Shown here piece after piece: positions 10,712 through 22,930 of a stretch of 64,000 nt of DNA. Source of the stretch: Pomphorhynchus laevis (lineage: Eukaryota > Acanthocephala > Palaeacanthocephala > Echinorhynchida > Pomphorhynchidae); contig WNNJ02003457.1 in the NCBI GenBank assembly GCA_012934845.2, forward strand, positions 1 to 64,000, read 5' to 3'. Both the position numbers and the translations under genes were made by a program. The notes under the pieces are model-generated. The model worked only from the letters and a program-made list of their open reading frames with translations, searched no databases and had not been told where the DNA came from. The stretch's first letter is position 1, and each line of letters opens with the position of its first letter.

Positions 10712-10830
10712 ATTATATGAGCATGTACATTTAAAAAACTCTAATTTCCTATGGATGCTAACAGAAGTTAGCGAAATATCAAAAATAATTTCCTCGTTTC
10801 TTTGATCCAGCTCCTAAAATTATTATACCC
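10712..10830. repeat. Outer inverted repeat, right copy (partner 5872-5990)
   Basis: Reverse complement of 5872-5990. It closes the large inverted-repeat block that encloses family B copy 2. Confidence 0.7.
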
Positions 10831-11475
10831 ATGTGTGTTGTAAGTGTGGTTGTATATAATAAAGCTAGGAAAAATTTTATTCGCGTTTGAAATTATTCTA
10901 GAAATTAAAATTTTATAATTAAAAGATATTTTTATTTGCATCGATACACGGAATAATTATAACGTAATAATTTTTGCATAAGAAATCAAATTAAAATAAC
11001 GGCATGAGTAAAAGTTATTTATGAATTCAAGTTTAAGGATTTTGATTTTTACCGTACTTTCCAACAAAATGCGGGTGATTAGCGAACATAAGGCTTGGAC
11101 GTTGTTATCAATCTTTATATAAACACACATTTATGATGAAAATGCATTAGAGTTATGTAAAATTACGGCATATATCATTTGATCAAACATTATTTTCACT
11201 TTATATAATATCTGAGCTATTTTATGTAAATAATTAAAAATAAATTATAAATAAAACCAAGTTTGAGAAATTAATTATAGTTTCTATAATAGATGTAGCT
11301 ATATAATATAAAAATTACAAGTAAATTATAAAAACTGGATTTGAGACGAGGAATAAATTCGATAATCATGTTTATGACGATAAATTGTAAAAGTAATATT
11401 GACTGGTAGGTTAATAAGCAAAACAAGTTTGTAAATTTGCAAACTCAAGATAGAAAATAATTAATGAACAATTGA
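10831..11475. other. AT-rich spacer, no gene seen
   Basis: Non-coding AT-rich sequence between the family B block and the KAT7-like gene. No open frame over 60 codons, repeat or RNA gene is recognised. Confidence 0.6.
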
Positions 11476-11481
11476 TTTATT
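11476..11481 (-). terminator. Poly(A) signal of the KAT7-like gene
   Basis: The minus strand reads AATAAA about 50 bp after the stop codon of the acetyltransferase frame. This is the expected spacing for a short 3' UTR and suggests that the gene is, or was, transcribed. Confidence 0.55.
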
Positions 11482-11531
11482 TTCTTAAAGATAAATATGA
11501 ACAAGATATGAGTACAGTTGTTTTTACTTTA

Positions 11532-12878
11532 CTATGCAGATGAAGATGCGATATCAGAAATAGCAATGGGTTGGTAGTTCAACGTTGAAGTATCAACAAA
11601 ACAATTATTGGTACGTTTTGCTTTTTTCTTCTCCAAATACTCCGCCATCATTTCTATGTTTTTTAAAATAATATGTTGCCCTTTGTAGCTTTTGACCAGC
11701 TTATGGAACTGAAGAGTTTCAACTATATCATTCTGGTGAATGTATAACAGCTGTGAAATTGACTGAATATTAAGATTGTCAAAGTTTTTGGATTCTAGAA
11801 GAACCTCGAAAATTTTTTCAGTCCAGTAGCTACGATAAGCGCAAAGGCCGAAATCTGTAAATGGTCTTTCCGGTGTGCCTACTTTCTGTTCTATTTCACT
11901 CATTTTATAGCTTAGATCGATAAGTAGAGTACCGAAAGCCTGGCCCATAAACGGTGGTAGAATAACCAAACATGAAAGATTATGTTCATTGTCGTTTACT
12001 TTCATTTTAGAAAAATATCCAGCCATTTTCCATTGACGATCACCGTTGCCTATTTGTTGTTGGCTAGCAAAATTAATGGCCAAAATGTAAAACATGAAGG
12101 GTTGAACATGCTCATGAACTGTCTTATGATTAAGAAAACGTCGAGCAATTATACACACATTTTGACAATATTGTGTATGTACAGCTGCATCGACTTCGAA
12201 CAGGATTACGTTATCGTTGTGCTTATATATTACTGTACCAGGAGGTGTATCCTGTGTACACTTTTGTCGATGACGATTAAACTGAATTCCAGTGGTAAAC
12301 ACGCGAAGGCAACAATCACAAAAGTAAAGTACCGTGCTGGTTCGAATCTTTTCCGAATCATGCTTACAAGTAGGTGCTGTAATTATATGATCCGCGTATA
12401 TCAGGTACTGTTTATCGACAGGTAAAGTATTGTATTGTTCACCTATCAGAGTTTGGGTGCTGGCAAGCTCTTCGGTTAACATTTGAGCAGCCCGTACCTT
12501 TAATTCTTTAAAGACATTGTCGTCGTAAAATATCGGCAGTCGTTTTCTTTTATCGGTATCCGGAGACCATCTTTCCCTTTTAAATAATTTAGCTCGAGAT
12601 CTCAATGACCGTTTATTCGCAGACGAAGAATTATCGTCTGAACAAGAATCTGAGTTGTCGCGTATTGAGCAGTGAGAAATTCTAGAGCGACGATCAAGCC
12701 GAAATCGTATTTGCTGGCATTGATTCTGGCTGAGTCCAAGATGAATTGGACATGTTTCTGATAAAAAGTGATATGAACTTACACCATCGGCATGGCCAGT
12801 CGAATCACATCCAACAACCTTGCATTTTCTATTAGGTATATATGAGTCATTAGCTGATTCAGTAGTCATGTATGACAA
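11532..12878 (-). CDS. MYST histone acetyltransferase, KAT7/HBO1-like, intronless
   Basis: Predicted nuclear lysine acetyltransferase, 448 codons in one exon; a second in-frame Met lies at codon 4. The N-terminal C2HC finger C19-x4-C24-x12-H37-x5-C43 is the type found in KAT7. A basic Ser-rich linker follows, then the MYST domain (about 150-430) with zinc finger C187-x2-C190-x12-H203-x3-C207. The conserved HKT lysine (K252), the catalytic Cys (C303 in LSCLV) and the catalytic Glu (E337 in TPERP) are all kept. The acetyl-CoA loop is unusual: FMGQAFGT (310-317) replaces the family form YMRQGYGK, losing the Arg, the first Gly and the Lys. The uninterrupted long frame shows selection or youth. 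Lack of introns and position among LINEs suggest a retrocopy. KAT7 is preferred over KAT5/KAT8 because of the N-terminal finger and the absence of a chromodomain. Confidence 0.88.
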   Translation of the reverse strand: MSYMTTESANDSYIPNRKCKVVGCDSTGHADGVSSYHFLSETCPIHLGLSQNQCQQIRFRLDRRSRISHCSIRDNSDSCSDDNSSSANKRSLRSRAKLFKRERWSPDTDKRKRLPIFYDDNVFKELKVRAAQMLTEELASTQTLIGEQYNTLPVDKQYLIYADHIITAPTCKHDSEKIRTSTVLYFCDCCLRVFTTGIQFNRHRQKCTQDTPPGTVIYKHNDNVILFEVDAAVHTQYCQNVCIIARRFLNHKTVHEHVQPFMFYILAINFASQQQIGNGDRQWKMAGYFSKMKVNDNEHNLSCLVILPPFMGQAFGTLLIDLSYKMSEIEQKVGTPERPFTDFGLCAYRSYWTEKIFEVLLESKNFDNLNIQSISQLLYIHQNDIVETLQFHKLVKSYKGQHIILKNIEMMAEYLEKKKAKRTNNCFVDTSTLNYQPIAISDIASSSA

Positions 12879-13375
12879 AATATTTTAATCACGACAAAAG
12901 TCGCGAAGTCTGAAACTTAAAAGTAAACGAGTAATAATTAACTGATATTTAAGATATAACAATAATTATACTTATGATATGGTAAATGTAATTTAATTCC
13001 AAATACTATATTCCATTACAGTTAATGTATTGCATTGTCAGAGTGCCTACGAGTAGAGTACGACCGTTTCTTTTGCAATTTGAAAATAGTTGATAGGGGT
13101 AATGCTCATTACTTGGGTTTTGAGTGCATTCCCAAAAGGGTCAAAACATCGTCGATAGGAGAAAACTTTGAAGCAAACCAAGGTATATATAGCAGAATCA
13201 ATTTAGATAAGTTAACTGAGTTTACGTATTTTATAGAATTATAAACAAAAAATAATGCTAAAAATATAATAAATATAATATAATATTTAAATATAATATA
13301 ATATTATATAGTGAGGTAGCAGTTGTTTAAAAGTGAAGTAGCAGCTGTTTTAAATGTTTCGTCCTTATTTAGGAT
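12879..13375. other. Spacer upstream of the KAT7-like gene, no gene seen
   Basis: AT-rich DNA that should contain the promoter of the minus-strand acetyltransferase gene. A 69-codon plus-strand frame at 13,035-13,244 has no recognisable features. A run of TA-rich simple sequence lies at about 13,255-13,310. Confidence 0.5.
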
Positions 13376-13379
13376 AGGT

Positions 13380-16300
13380 AAACGGACGATCAATTGACAC
13401 CCACGTTGTTTGAAAGCCGTTCTTCTGTATCCAAAAGAGATGGAGTCATTGTTTTCTAGAGGTTATCAGTTGAAGGATAAGGGATTAAGGGTATTTCGTG
13501 ATCTATCTCAAGAGCAGCGGAAATTGCTGCTCCTGTGAACAGGGTGGATATGATTTCTCCATGCGAAATTTTCTGGTGTTTCATCGTAAAGCACTTGTTC
13601 GATGGAATCCTGTTTGCATTTAAAGCACGATACCTCTTATTCAGTTGAGGTCAATTTGCAAGATTGCCTGAGCTCATTAGTCGACTTTGAGTAAGTTTAT
13701 AAACAAATTAACGGAAAAATGTTTCTAGTACATTTACTCCTTTTCTCGTCGATTACACCAATACACATAATGTAGTCTACAAATTTAATAAGATCCTATA
13801 TTGGGTAATAATTCATAAGCCATATATATTCTCTATAAACATTTACGATTGTTATTCCTGGTTACCTATTGCTTTAGGTTAGATCGAGAGTGTGGTCGCC
13901 GCAGTGATGGTATTCTGATTATGTTCATGACCACATTACTCATAGAAATGTTATCAAGCTTGCTGATGTTTGCGGATCAAATGAGTGCTTGTTTGTAGAA
14001 ATGTGTGCCAGTGGTTGTCGCCTTGTTGTATGCACGTTGTATCGTTCTCCGAATTCATTATATCTAAGTATAGCTAGCATCCGTATATTGAATAACATAA
14101 TATTATTAAAAATAAATTTCAACTCTTAAGCAGAAAATTTTTATGGATGGTAGTAATTAACTTTGTATTATAATAAGATAATTGTAATCAAATATCATTA
14201 GAGGAAACGTCATTAGCATGTATTTGACCCTTCTGCAATGCTGGTTCGATGAATAGGGGCCGAAACATGATATCATAAAAGTTCCTTCTGATGACATCTA
14301 ATCCTTATTCTGATACATCGTCTATTATTTAATAGTCAATTCATAAAAATTGAATTTTATTTTAAATTTCAATTTTAAATTTTAACTTGCTATAAGTTAA
14401 AATATAAGTTAAATTAAGGGTATTTCGTGATACTTTTAATTATCTTTTATAAAATTATTATCTTTTATAAAATTATTAAATTACTATTACTTTATCTTTT
14501 ATAAAATTATTAAATTTTTTATAATTATTTAATCATTTATTATTTTATTATTTTATTTTTATTTATCATTATGTTTAATTAATAAATAATTTAGCATAGG
14601 TAGACTTAATTATCTGATCATGCCAACAGCAAAATGGGGTGATTATAGTTATCTCGATTAGTTGACCTCGGACGCACACAAGGAATTATATTTCTATACT
14701 GTTGATGAATTACTGCTCGTTCAGCATATATCCTTATTAACAAGCTTCAAGAACGATAGTGCTTCTTTAATTTATCTTATATTTAGTAGTCAATAACAAA
14801 TGCTTTCAACCTTGAATATAAAGCACCAATCACGTTCGAATTTGCCTCGGTTCATTATACAGACAATAATGATGTTAAATTAGCACAATGTAAACGTTTG
14901 TGGTATCGTGTAAACACATGATTTGCGATAAGATACTGAAAATCTTCAATTTGGTTGATATAGTTGTGATGTTGATGATAGATGGCTTAAGCTGTGAAAC
15001 AAGCTAATCTCCATCTCAGATATGTTTACTCCGAAGACCGTTATTTGTAAGAAAAACCGTCATATGACTTCGTGGTTCGATGCAGAATTAAAAGCCTCGC
15101 TAAAGTGTAGGAATATGTTTAAATTTGCTACTTGCAATCGTTCTCTTAGAAGTTCGTCCACTCGGTTGCGCAATCAATTTAATCGAGCTAAGCTTACAAA
15201 GCGTAGATCATACGAATAGCAAGAGCTCGTTCTTTAACGATCACTCCGAGGCAGTTCTGGTCTTACATCCGAAAAAGCAAATTGGTATCATGCTCAATAT
15301 CACTTGCATGACATAATGGGGAACTTATAGAGTCACCAGCCCTTATAGGGATTAATTCGAGCTTGGCAGTGATTCTCAGTCTAACGAATTATCTATGAGC
15401 CTTCAGAAGACATTTGATTGATGTTAGTTCGATAGTATAACTACCCATGATGTTGATATGGAAATTTCCCGTCTATGCTCGTGTTCCTATGCAAGATCTG
15501 ATTAGGTTCATACATGTGTGCTGTAAGCTCTCTGCACTGGTATTATTACATGCTACATTGCTACCAAAGCTCAATAGATACATCACATAAAACAAAAAGC
15601 ATTAAGTTGCTAAAAGACAAAAATCGTTGCAACAAACTGCACCGCACAATCTAATCATCCAACCTATTCCACCTGTTGATGATTTGCCGATTGAAGTGCA
15701 TGTCATTTGAATGAATAATATGTTTTCTACGCATTTAGAGTGAATCTCCACGCAATACACTGTCATATCTTATTTCCATTAGATTATACAGTACGTGTCT
15801 AGGGTTATGCAAAGCCTTCCGCAAAAGGCACAAATTATGAAAATTTCTAGTGAAGCTCACGCTCTTTATGTGAAGCATTTTCAACCTGACATTGTATGAA
15901 AAGTTCCGTGCCGTTTGACCAAATTTAGTTCCAAGCCGTAATATACTTTTCATCTGGAGGTCTTCCATAAATTCTTTGGATAAAAGTACACTGGAATCCA
16001 TATAGCAAATTATTCAAAATAAACGCGTAAGCCAGAGTTCGAAATGATTGTTGGCTCAGATAATTAAATGTACGGTGAATGAGCCCGGCCATTCGTTGAT
16101 CCTTAGCCCATACTATGTCGTTGAGACGACAAATCATCACAGCCCACGTGTTTAGATCTTTAGAGTGGTTTACTTGTTTGATCCGTTTTAATCCAAGAAA
16201 ATATGTAGATGCAACAGAATTTCGTGAACCTTTTATACGCATATAGGTACATTTAGATGAATTAATTAATAATTCATTTTTAAAGCCCAATTTCCGATGG

Positions 16301-18000
16301 CATTGATATCTATTTGCAATTTTACGCAATCATCCAAGGACTCAATACCTCTCCATATATTGAGATCGTCCGCATAAAGCAGTGAATCAGAACTCAGTAG
16401 ACCAGGAAGATCATTGATGAACATAAGAAATAGTAAAGTTCCTAACACAGATCCTTGCGACACGCCCATATATGTGTTATGACATTTCGAACACACGCTG
16501 TTTTCATGAACCTGGTACGACTTTCCATTTATAAAATTTTGTATCTAGCGGACTACATTCGAATCAATCACAAATCCTGCATTTTGATATAAGATAGTCA
16601 TGACGCACCAAATCAAATGCTTTGGAAAATTCAAAGAAGATAATATTTGCATTAGCGCTGTGATTTTTCCTATATTCAAATTATTTCAGTTATCGATAAA
16701 TAGTGATCAGTTGCCAGAGGATTGGTTAACCGCTAGTATTTTCCCAGTTTTTAGAAAGTTTAAAGAGCCAGTGCTTCGAATTATTTTGAAATTAGTCTCA
16801 CAAGTATAGTATGTAAGATACTTGAGTACATTGTTCATCACCACGTAACTAATCATCTTAATAAAAATGGCATCATTCACACAGCCTAACATGGTTTCAG
16901 AAATGGTCGATCATTATTAAGTAATCTTTTTTATTCTCGAGAAGAATTCGTGGTATCAATTTCAGATCGTGTCATCACTGATGTAGTGTTTGTTGATTTT
17001 AGCCGTGAATTCGATCGAGTTATTCACTCTAGCTTGATTCAATTACTGTTGGATTATAGGGCCCACGGTGATTTCGTAATCTGGATTAAGTGTTTATTAT
17101 CTTCTCTTTGATTTCAAAAACGTGCCGGCAATACCATGTCAACCACTCGATAATTGAAATGTGTTGTTCCTCATCGTACTGTTCTTGGACCATTGCTATT
17201 TGATGTGTTTGTTAACACTTTGTTGACCAAGTTTGTCTGTTAGTTCTTGGCATTCGCTGATGATCTGAATATATTGGAGTTATCCGCAGTTATTCATATA
17301 GAAGCGATCTTCAGCATGATATGTATACATTACACTCGTGGTACGTGTTAACGGATTGGTCGTGAACACTTCTAAATATATTCACCTTCGAATAGATAAG
17401 TCTGCCGTATCGTCTGATTATTTTATTGGTCAGATTAGAATTCCATCTCACGAGTGTGTTCGTAATTGGAAGTTATAGTCTCTTCATCGCTTACGACATC
17501 GATGCATACCAGTCATGGATGTGCGACTGCCCGCCATGCTCTGCACCTAATTCAAAGTTGCTCTTGAAATTGCTTCGGCATCCTTTCCATTTCGGAAAGA
17601 GAAACGACCTCAAAATTATATTGGAAGTCGTCAAAATGATGCGTGGGGATGTCTGGTAAACCTACAAATATCATTTGGAATGTATCTGCTTGACTACTGT
17701 TAGATCTCAACTATTTCTTTAGAATATCATTATCATTGTTTGAAACCTGATGGCTACCCTATTGGTGCAATTGAGGTTATTTTAAGATTGAATAAATATG
17801 TCAAACGTTCGGTTTAGTGAATCAATCTAATGGCATTCGTTATCATATACTTTGATTATCACATCGAGCAGTGCAAGTTTGCAACGGGCTTCACAATATG
17901 TTATCGAATCCAGTAATTCATCGTCGTTCAAGCGTTGGACTACTTACTAGATTTCAGAATATGCTTGATTGAATCTTCGCGATTAATCATTTTACTTGAC
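13380..18000 (+). mobile_element. Old LINE related to family A, interrupted by an opposite-strand LINE
   Basis: Degraded CR1-type element whose parts appear in order on the plus strand. An ORF1 C-terminal remnant lies at about 13,430-13,620 (LRVFRDLSQEQR), and endonuclease remnants at about 13,860-14,900 include DELLLVQHI. The linker at 15,022-15,219 includes SWFDAELKASLKCRN. RT sequence resumes at about 16,660 with QLPEDWLTASIFP, then HGFRNGRSLLSNL and FVDFSREFDRV near 17,000. A C-terminal remnant lies near 17,920 (RRSSVGLLTRFQNML). Stops and frame breaks are frequent, so this is an ancient dead copy. Confidence 0.78.
15725..16655 (-). mobile_element. LINE RT fragment nested in the plus-strand LINE
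   Basis: Minus-strand CR1-like RT fragment. Starting at about 16,655 it reads FFEFSKAFDLVRHD, then MGVSQGSVLGTLLF and LYADDLNIW, and continues to a C-terminal stretch ending near 15,735. It has few frame breaks and lies exactly where the plus-strand element lacks its RT fingers. It therefore inserted after that element and in the opposite direction. Its 5' half is absent, as is usual for truncated LINE insertions. Confidence 0.78.
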
Positions 18001-18340
18001 AATTTTTCCTTTACTTTTTGCTTTTATCTCATTTTGTTAATTAATTTTTCGAGCGAGTGAAACAACCTTCGTGGCTACAGCCATGTACAACAATAACAAA
18101 GATATTCCATATATTTATATAGTTTAGATTTATTTTTTACATAATTTAAAAAAAAATCATATTATATAAAGCTAAAAATAAGTCAGCTAAGTCATGTAAA
18201 CATACTTGATTCTACAATTTCTTTCAATCCCTTTGATAATTTCATTGTCACTCTTACTCTCACTAGTCCCCATCCTCCTTCTCCGCCTCCAACATTAGCT
18301 ACTACAAGTCTATATTGTCTTGATATAAATACTTACATTC

Positions 18341-18400
18341 CAGATTTTTCCTGTCAGTTCAAGATTTTTCCTGTCAGTTACAGATTTTTCCTGTCAGTTT
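18341..18400. repeat. Three tandem 20-bp units at the head of LINE family C
   Basis: Three consecutive near-identical 20-bp units share the core AGATTTTTCCTGTCAGTT. They lie about 36 bp before the first ATG of the family C ORF1 remnant, where a LINE 5' UTR would be expected. Confidence 0.85.
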
Positions 18401-19957
18401 CGCTCGAGGATTGAGCTTAATCTCGATAAAAAATCATGCCTAGAAAAGCTCGATATCAAATCTCTGTTACTGATCACGCAGCGTCCACATCGGAATGCAA
18501 TGATCGTTATACAAGTTTGGAACTTGGATACGATTGTAAAGATTGTGACGTATGGACCCTTGTTCGAGTTAAAATATCTAATCGTTCGTTGTTTTAAAGT
18601 AAACCGTTTACATAGGGGTTTGTTCATCAGTAAAAAGGTTACAGCTATCCTGCTCCTCAACTTCTGTCTAACATACGAATACTCCTACCGATACTGTTTT
18701 TGACGTTTCCCTCACATTAGCACATGAATTCGCATTGTATAATCCCATTATTAAATTTCTCTCTCAGACACACTCCTCGTTCAACTACGGATCATCCAAT
18801 CATCTCAGTCCTCCACTCCTAAAAGTCCTTATCCGACATAGTTCATATGCCTCCTTGGTACTCTCTCAACGTTTTAAATTTCTAACCACTTCATCTACTT
18901 GTTGTATCTATCCTGACCGCTCCCCTTCTGATATTTCCCAGCTTAATTTAGCTCGCATTGAGAAACATCGACATGAAACAAACGGCGAGTCATCCTTATC
19001 AATGGGTCAAATCAACAGAATTTTTACGTCGTACACAGGAAAGAAAAAAATCCGATGGAGTCGCGTCTCTCCCCCTATCTTCTTTGCTAGTCGATCTCGC
19101 TCCTGAGTATACTTTTCGTCTAAGTGTTTTCCACACTTGCTCCATTCTTCATGAAGCTGATCTGTTTCCTGATATCTTCGATCAATTATCCATCAATATT
19201 CTCTGCATTACCGAATCATGGCAATCTGACTTTGACGATCTTGCTATTCGTCTATGTCACTCTGGTTGTTCTCTAGTTGAATCAGCTCGTTCAATTGTCT
19301 CTTCCACATCTACTGCTTCTAACCATGACGGTATTGCTCGTCACCTAACGTCTCTACATAAAATTAATGCCAGCATCCGTTCTACTTCGTTAGAATTGCT
19401 CATATGCATATCATCAACTCCTTTCCCTCTAGAACTTGTGATTGTTTACCGTCCAGGCTCAGCTACACCCTCAAGTATGTTCTTTAGCGAGCTTGCAGCT
19501 CTTCTTTCTAACTGTTCATCGTTTTATTCTTCTTTTATTCGCGTTAACTTTAACATTCGTATTGATCTCCCGCTGACTAGGACTCTATCACTGTAACTAA
19601 CGTTTTTTTCTGATTTTAAGTATAAATTACTTCCAATAAGCCACGGCGGTCTTCTCGACATCATTGCTGTTCCCAACTGCTTCAATACATATACATCCTT
19701 GTCAATTACTGATCCTGGTTTGTCAGGTCATCTATTTGTCACTCTTACTCTTACTCGTCCCCATTTTCCTTCTCCGCCTACAACATTAGCTACTCCAAGT
19801 CGACCTGGAAACGTCTCGATATCCCTATTCTCTGCGCAGCCTTACCCAATTCTTCACTCTTTTAACTTCCACTTAACTATATTTATCCCGATGATCTCTG
19901 CATTTTGTTAAATACTGAAATTTCGACTTTCCATTGATTTCAGTCATCTTTTGCCTA

Positions 19958-19995
19958 ATTGAGGATCAATCACCAAAAGGTGATTGATCCTCAAT
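19958..19995. repeat. Perfect 17-bp hairpin with AAAA loop
   Basis: Positions 19,958-19,974 are the exact reverse complement of 19,979-19,995, with a 4-base A loop. It lies at the left edge of the LTR-element fossil inside LINE C, so it may mark the insertion junction. Confidence 0.9.
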
Positions 19996-19999
19996 CAAC

Positions 20000-21475
20000 T
20001 TTTGCCTATTTGACCCCAAAGATTTCAGCGCTTGCGCCATGCTCCTTAGTTCGATTCTGACTGTAGTTTTTCTAAGCGTCGACTTCGTCACTCTTTTCGT
20101 GCGTTTAACGATAGCATGTTATCAAAGAATCATGGATAAAATAATCGCGGACAATGATTTGACCGACACATACGTCTACCTAGACGACATCACTATATGT
20201 GGACGCACAAGAGAGGAGCATGACCGAAATGTAGATCGATTTATTTCAGTCATACATCATTAAACTTAAAGTTCAACAATGGAAAATGCAAATTCTGTAG
20301 AGAAAAAATCAACCTTCTCGGACATCAGATCAGAAATGGTAGCTTCAAGCATAAAATCGGACATAATGGAAGCCGCACTATATCACATTCATAACAATAA
20401 GCCATTAACTGTCGAAACTGACGCATCCGGGACAACCATAGCCGCATCTCTCAGCCAAGAATGAAGACCCATGGCCTTTTTCTCTCGGTCGTTGACCAAT
20501 CCAGAGTCGCGATACTCGGCGATTAAGACGCCCCTTTACGATTATTACTGATCAAAGGTCCGTATTATTCATGCTAAACAACAAGCGCAAGAGTCAAATC
20601 AAAAATGAGAAGATTAATAGATGGCGCCTCGAACTATCATAGTTTGAATTTAAGATTATCTACAGACCTGGCAAACAAAACTACGTTGCCGATGCTTTAG
20701 CATGAGTCTGTGCAGCAGGGTCTGATCTAGCCTCTCTTAAACAATTACACGTTGATTTGTGTTATCCCGGAATACGAATGTCCACACGATAGGATTTTCA
20801 GATACCGCCGACGATGCCTTAAACAAAACCAACTCCCGCAATGGCTTACGCATGCACAGTCCAAGTTAGTGAAAAACCACAACCGAACATCCAAACATTG
20901 TCCCAACTTACTGCCAGCCAAACTAAAGAATATAAATCCTTATTATTCAACGGTATCATACCCTAACGGACAGCATTGAACAGTCTCAAATCGCGATATT
21001 GCAAGGTTATCTCAATAATGCTGCAATAATAACACACCAACGGATGAACTGAACGAACCAACAATGGAAGGTATTCACGACCCATCAATAGAAGACAACC
21101 AACAAGACGCGCCAATAACCTGCAATCACGATGTCGAAGCGATAACGGAAGCCGACCAAAATACACTAGCAAGCAAAACAATGAGTGATGGCGGTCATGG
21201 TACGACACAGGGAACTTACTAATATGACAACGACAACTATACAGACGCCAGTGGACCAAAGAGACCAGTTAGAGCACGATAAGCGCCGAGCTACCTGCTG
21301 GATTATCTATGGCGGGGGAGAATGTGATGAAATTACCTTACCATTTACATTGTAAATCTTAACCCTTAATGTAAACTATTTACATTTACTGATTTACTAT
21401 TTTGTTTTGTAGATATTACTCATTAAGCTTTTTACAAGCGTATCTGTTTACCCTACACGCACATATCCTTTGAAC
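20000..21475 (+). mobile_element. Ty3/gypsy LTR retrotransposon fossil (partial)
   Basis: Broken, incomplete Ty3/gypsy element inserted in LINE C. Recognisable parts in order are the reverse transcriptase palm (YLDDITICGRTREEHDRN), the RNase H region (VETDASGTTIAASLSQE), a short integrase-like trace, and a C-terminal tail. A purine-rich tract near 21,310 is followed by what looks like the start of a 3' LTR. The 5' LTR, gag and protease are absent. It carries several breaks and looks old. Confidence 0.82.
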
Positions 21476-22930
21476 TGGAAATGCGCCACTCTTCGCCTAC
21501 TCCTCAAAATGCAATCTCTCGATCCCTCACAACCATCTTCGTACCGCCCTATCTCACTTATCCCTATCCTCTCTTAACTCCTTGAGCATCTTGTTCTCAA
21601 GCAAGTTAATGCATATCTATTTTCCTCCAACTTGTTCCATCCTTTCCAAGCTGCTTTTCGCTTTAATTACTCAACTGAAATTGCATGTCTAAAAGTTTAT
21701 AACGACTTACTCATCTCGCGCGATCAAACATTATGTAGTGTTATAGTTTCTCTTGATCTATAATCTGCTCTCGACATCGTCGATCTCTAGATTATTCTCC
21801 ATCGTCTTCGTCATGATATAGCTTCTCTTTACCCGCTGTAGCTTGGTTTTCTTCATATCTATCAAACCGTACTTTTCGCGTGTGTTCTAACTCTTCTCAT
21901 TCCAAACCTCCCATCCCGTCCGGTGTTTCACAAGGCTCCGTATTAGGCCATTTGCCTTTCTCTCTTATTCTAGGTGATTTATCTTCTATTTATCATACAT
22001 TTAACTTACATGTTATGCAATGTGCTAATGACATTCTTATCCATGCTCATGCACATGATTATCGTATTCATGATCTTAGTGTTTCTGCTTCCAACTGTCT
22101 TGCCTCAATTTTCAAAAATATTTCCTTCCTTGGTCTTTCTCTTAATCCTAATAAATCTAAAATTATGTGGATCCTTTATCAACGCCTCGGCTTAAAATCT
22201 CCTTCCGTATCATAAAATTCTACAATTCTTCCTATCGTTGATAATCTCGTTTTCCTAGGCTTTCATTTCGACAACCGACTTTCACTTAAACCTTTCGTTA
22301 GTGATAAAGTACGCTCATCTACCTTGATACTCCGCAATCTCCGTCAAGTTCGTAGATTGATCGATTTCCCTTGTATGACTCTCATATCTTCTCTCATTTT
22401 CTCAAAACTTGATTACTGTCTTAGTTTATTTGCCAACTCACCTAAATACACTCTTCTTCCTTTACAACGCATCATCAACGCAGCCGTCAGAGTTCTCCTC
22501 CGTCTTCGTCGTTTTGATCATACATCCCACCATCTTGTTTCTCTCGATTTGCCTACCATTTATTGTAGTGTTCAAATTAGTCTTCTTATCATTGATTTTC
22601 GCCTTATAAATTTTCATACCCCTTCATTTTTCAACCTTCATATTTTCGACAATTATCGTCCTGTTTACTGTTCCTCGTGTTCCCGTAATTCCCTTCTTTT
22701 GCATGTCCCAAACTACTCTACCTCTTTTGCTTCCGCTCCTTCGTTATGGCTGCTCCTCTCTCGTGGAATCATCTGCCTATTAATATCCGTCAATCAACAT
22801 CAATGTCGTGCTTCAAACGTCTAATATGATGTCATTTAAACAATTTATTAATAAACCTGTATGACTTCTGCTGTGTTTTTTTGTTAGTGGGCTTGTAAGC
22901 GTGCAGCTATCACGCATTTGCCACATTAAA

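Larger units (their letters stand above)
18436..22930 (+). mobile_element. LINE family C (CR1-like), interrupted by an LTR-element fossil
   Basis: Degenerate CR1-like LINE. An ORF1 start remnant at 18,436 reads MPRKARYQIS, with CKDCDVW downstream. The endonuclease region at about 19,090-19,900 shows INILCITESW, a YRPG block and SGHLFVTL. After the insertion, RT sequence resumes near 21,500 with PSSYRPISLIPIL, then GVSQGSVLGHLPF at about 21,920 and an altered FADD region. A C-terminal domain at 22,324-22,824 has KLDYCLSLFANSP. The 3' UTR ends near 22,930 in a short hairpin shared with a second fragment at 24,700-24,905. There are multiple stops and frame breaks. Confidence 0.82.

Noticed and set aside
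11982-12425. 147-codon plus-strand frame
   Set aside because: Lies wholly opposite the KAT7-like coding sequence, which has clear domain support. Antisense shadow.
13035-13244. 69-codon frame upstream of the KAT7-like gene
   Set aside because: No ATG-supported start context, no recognisable motif and AT-driven codon use. Not called a gene.
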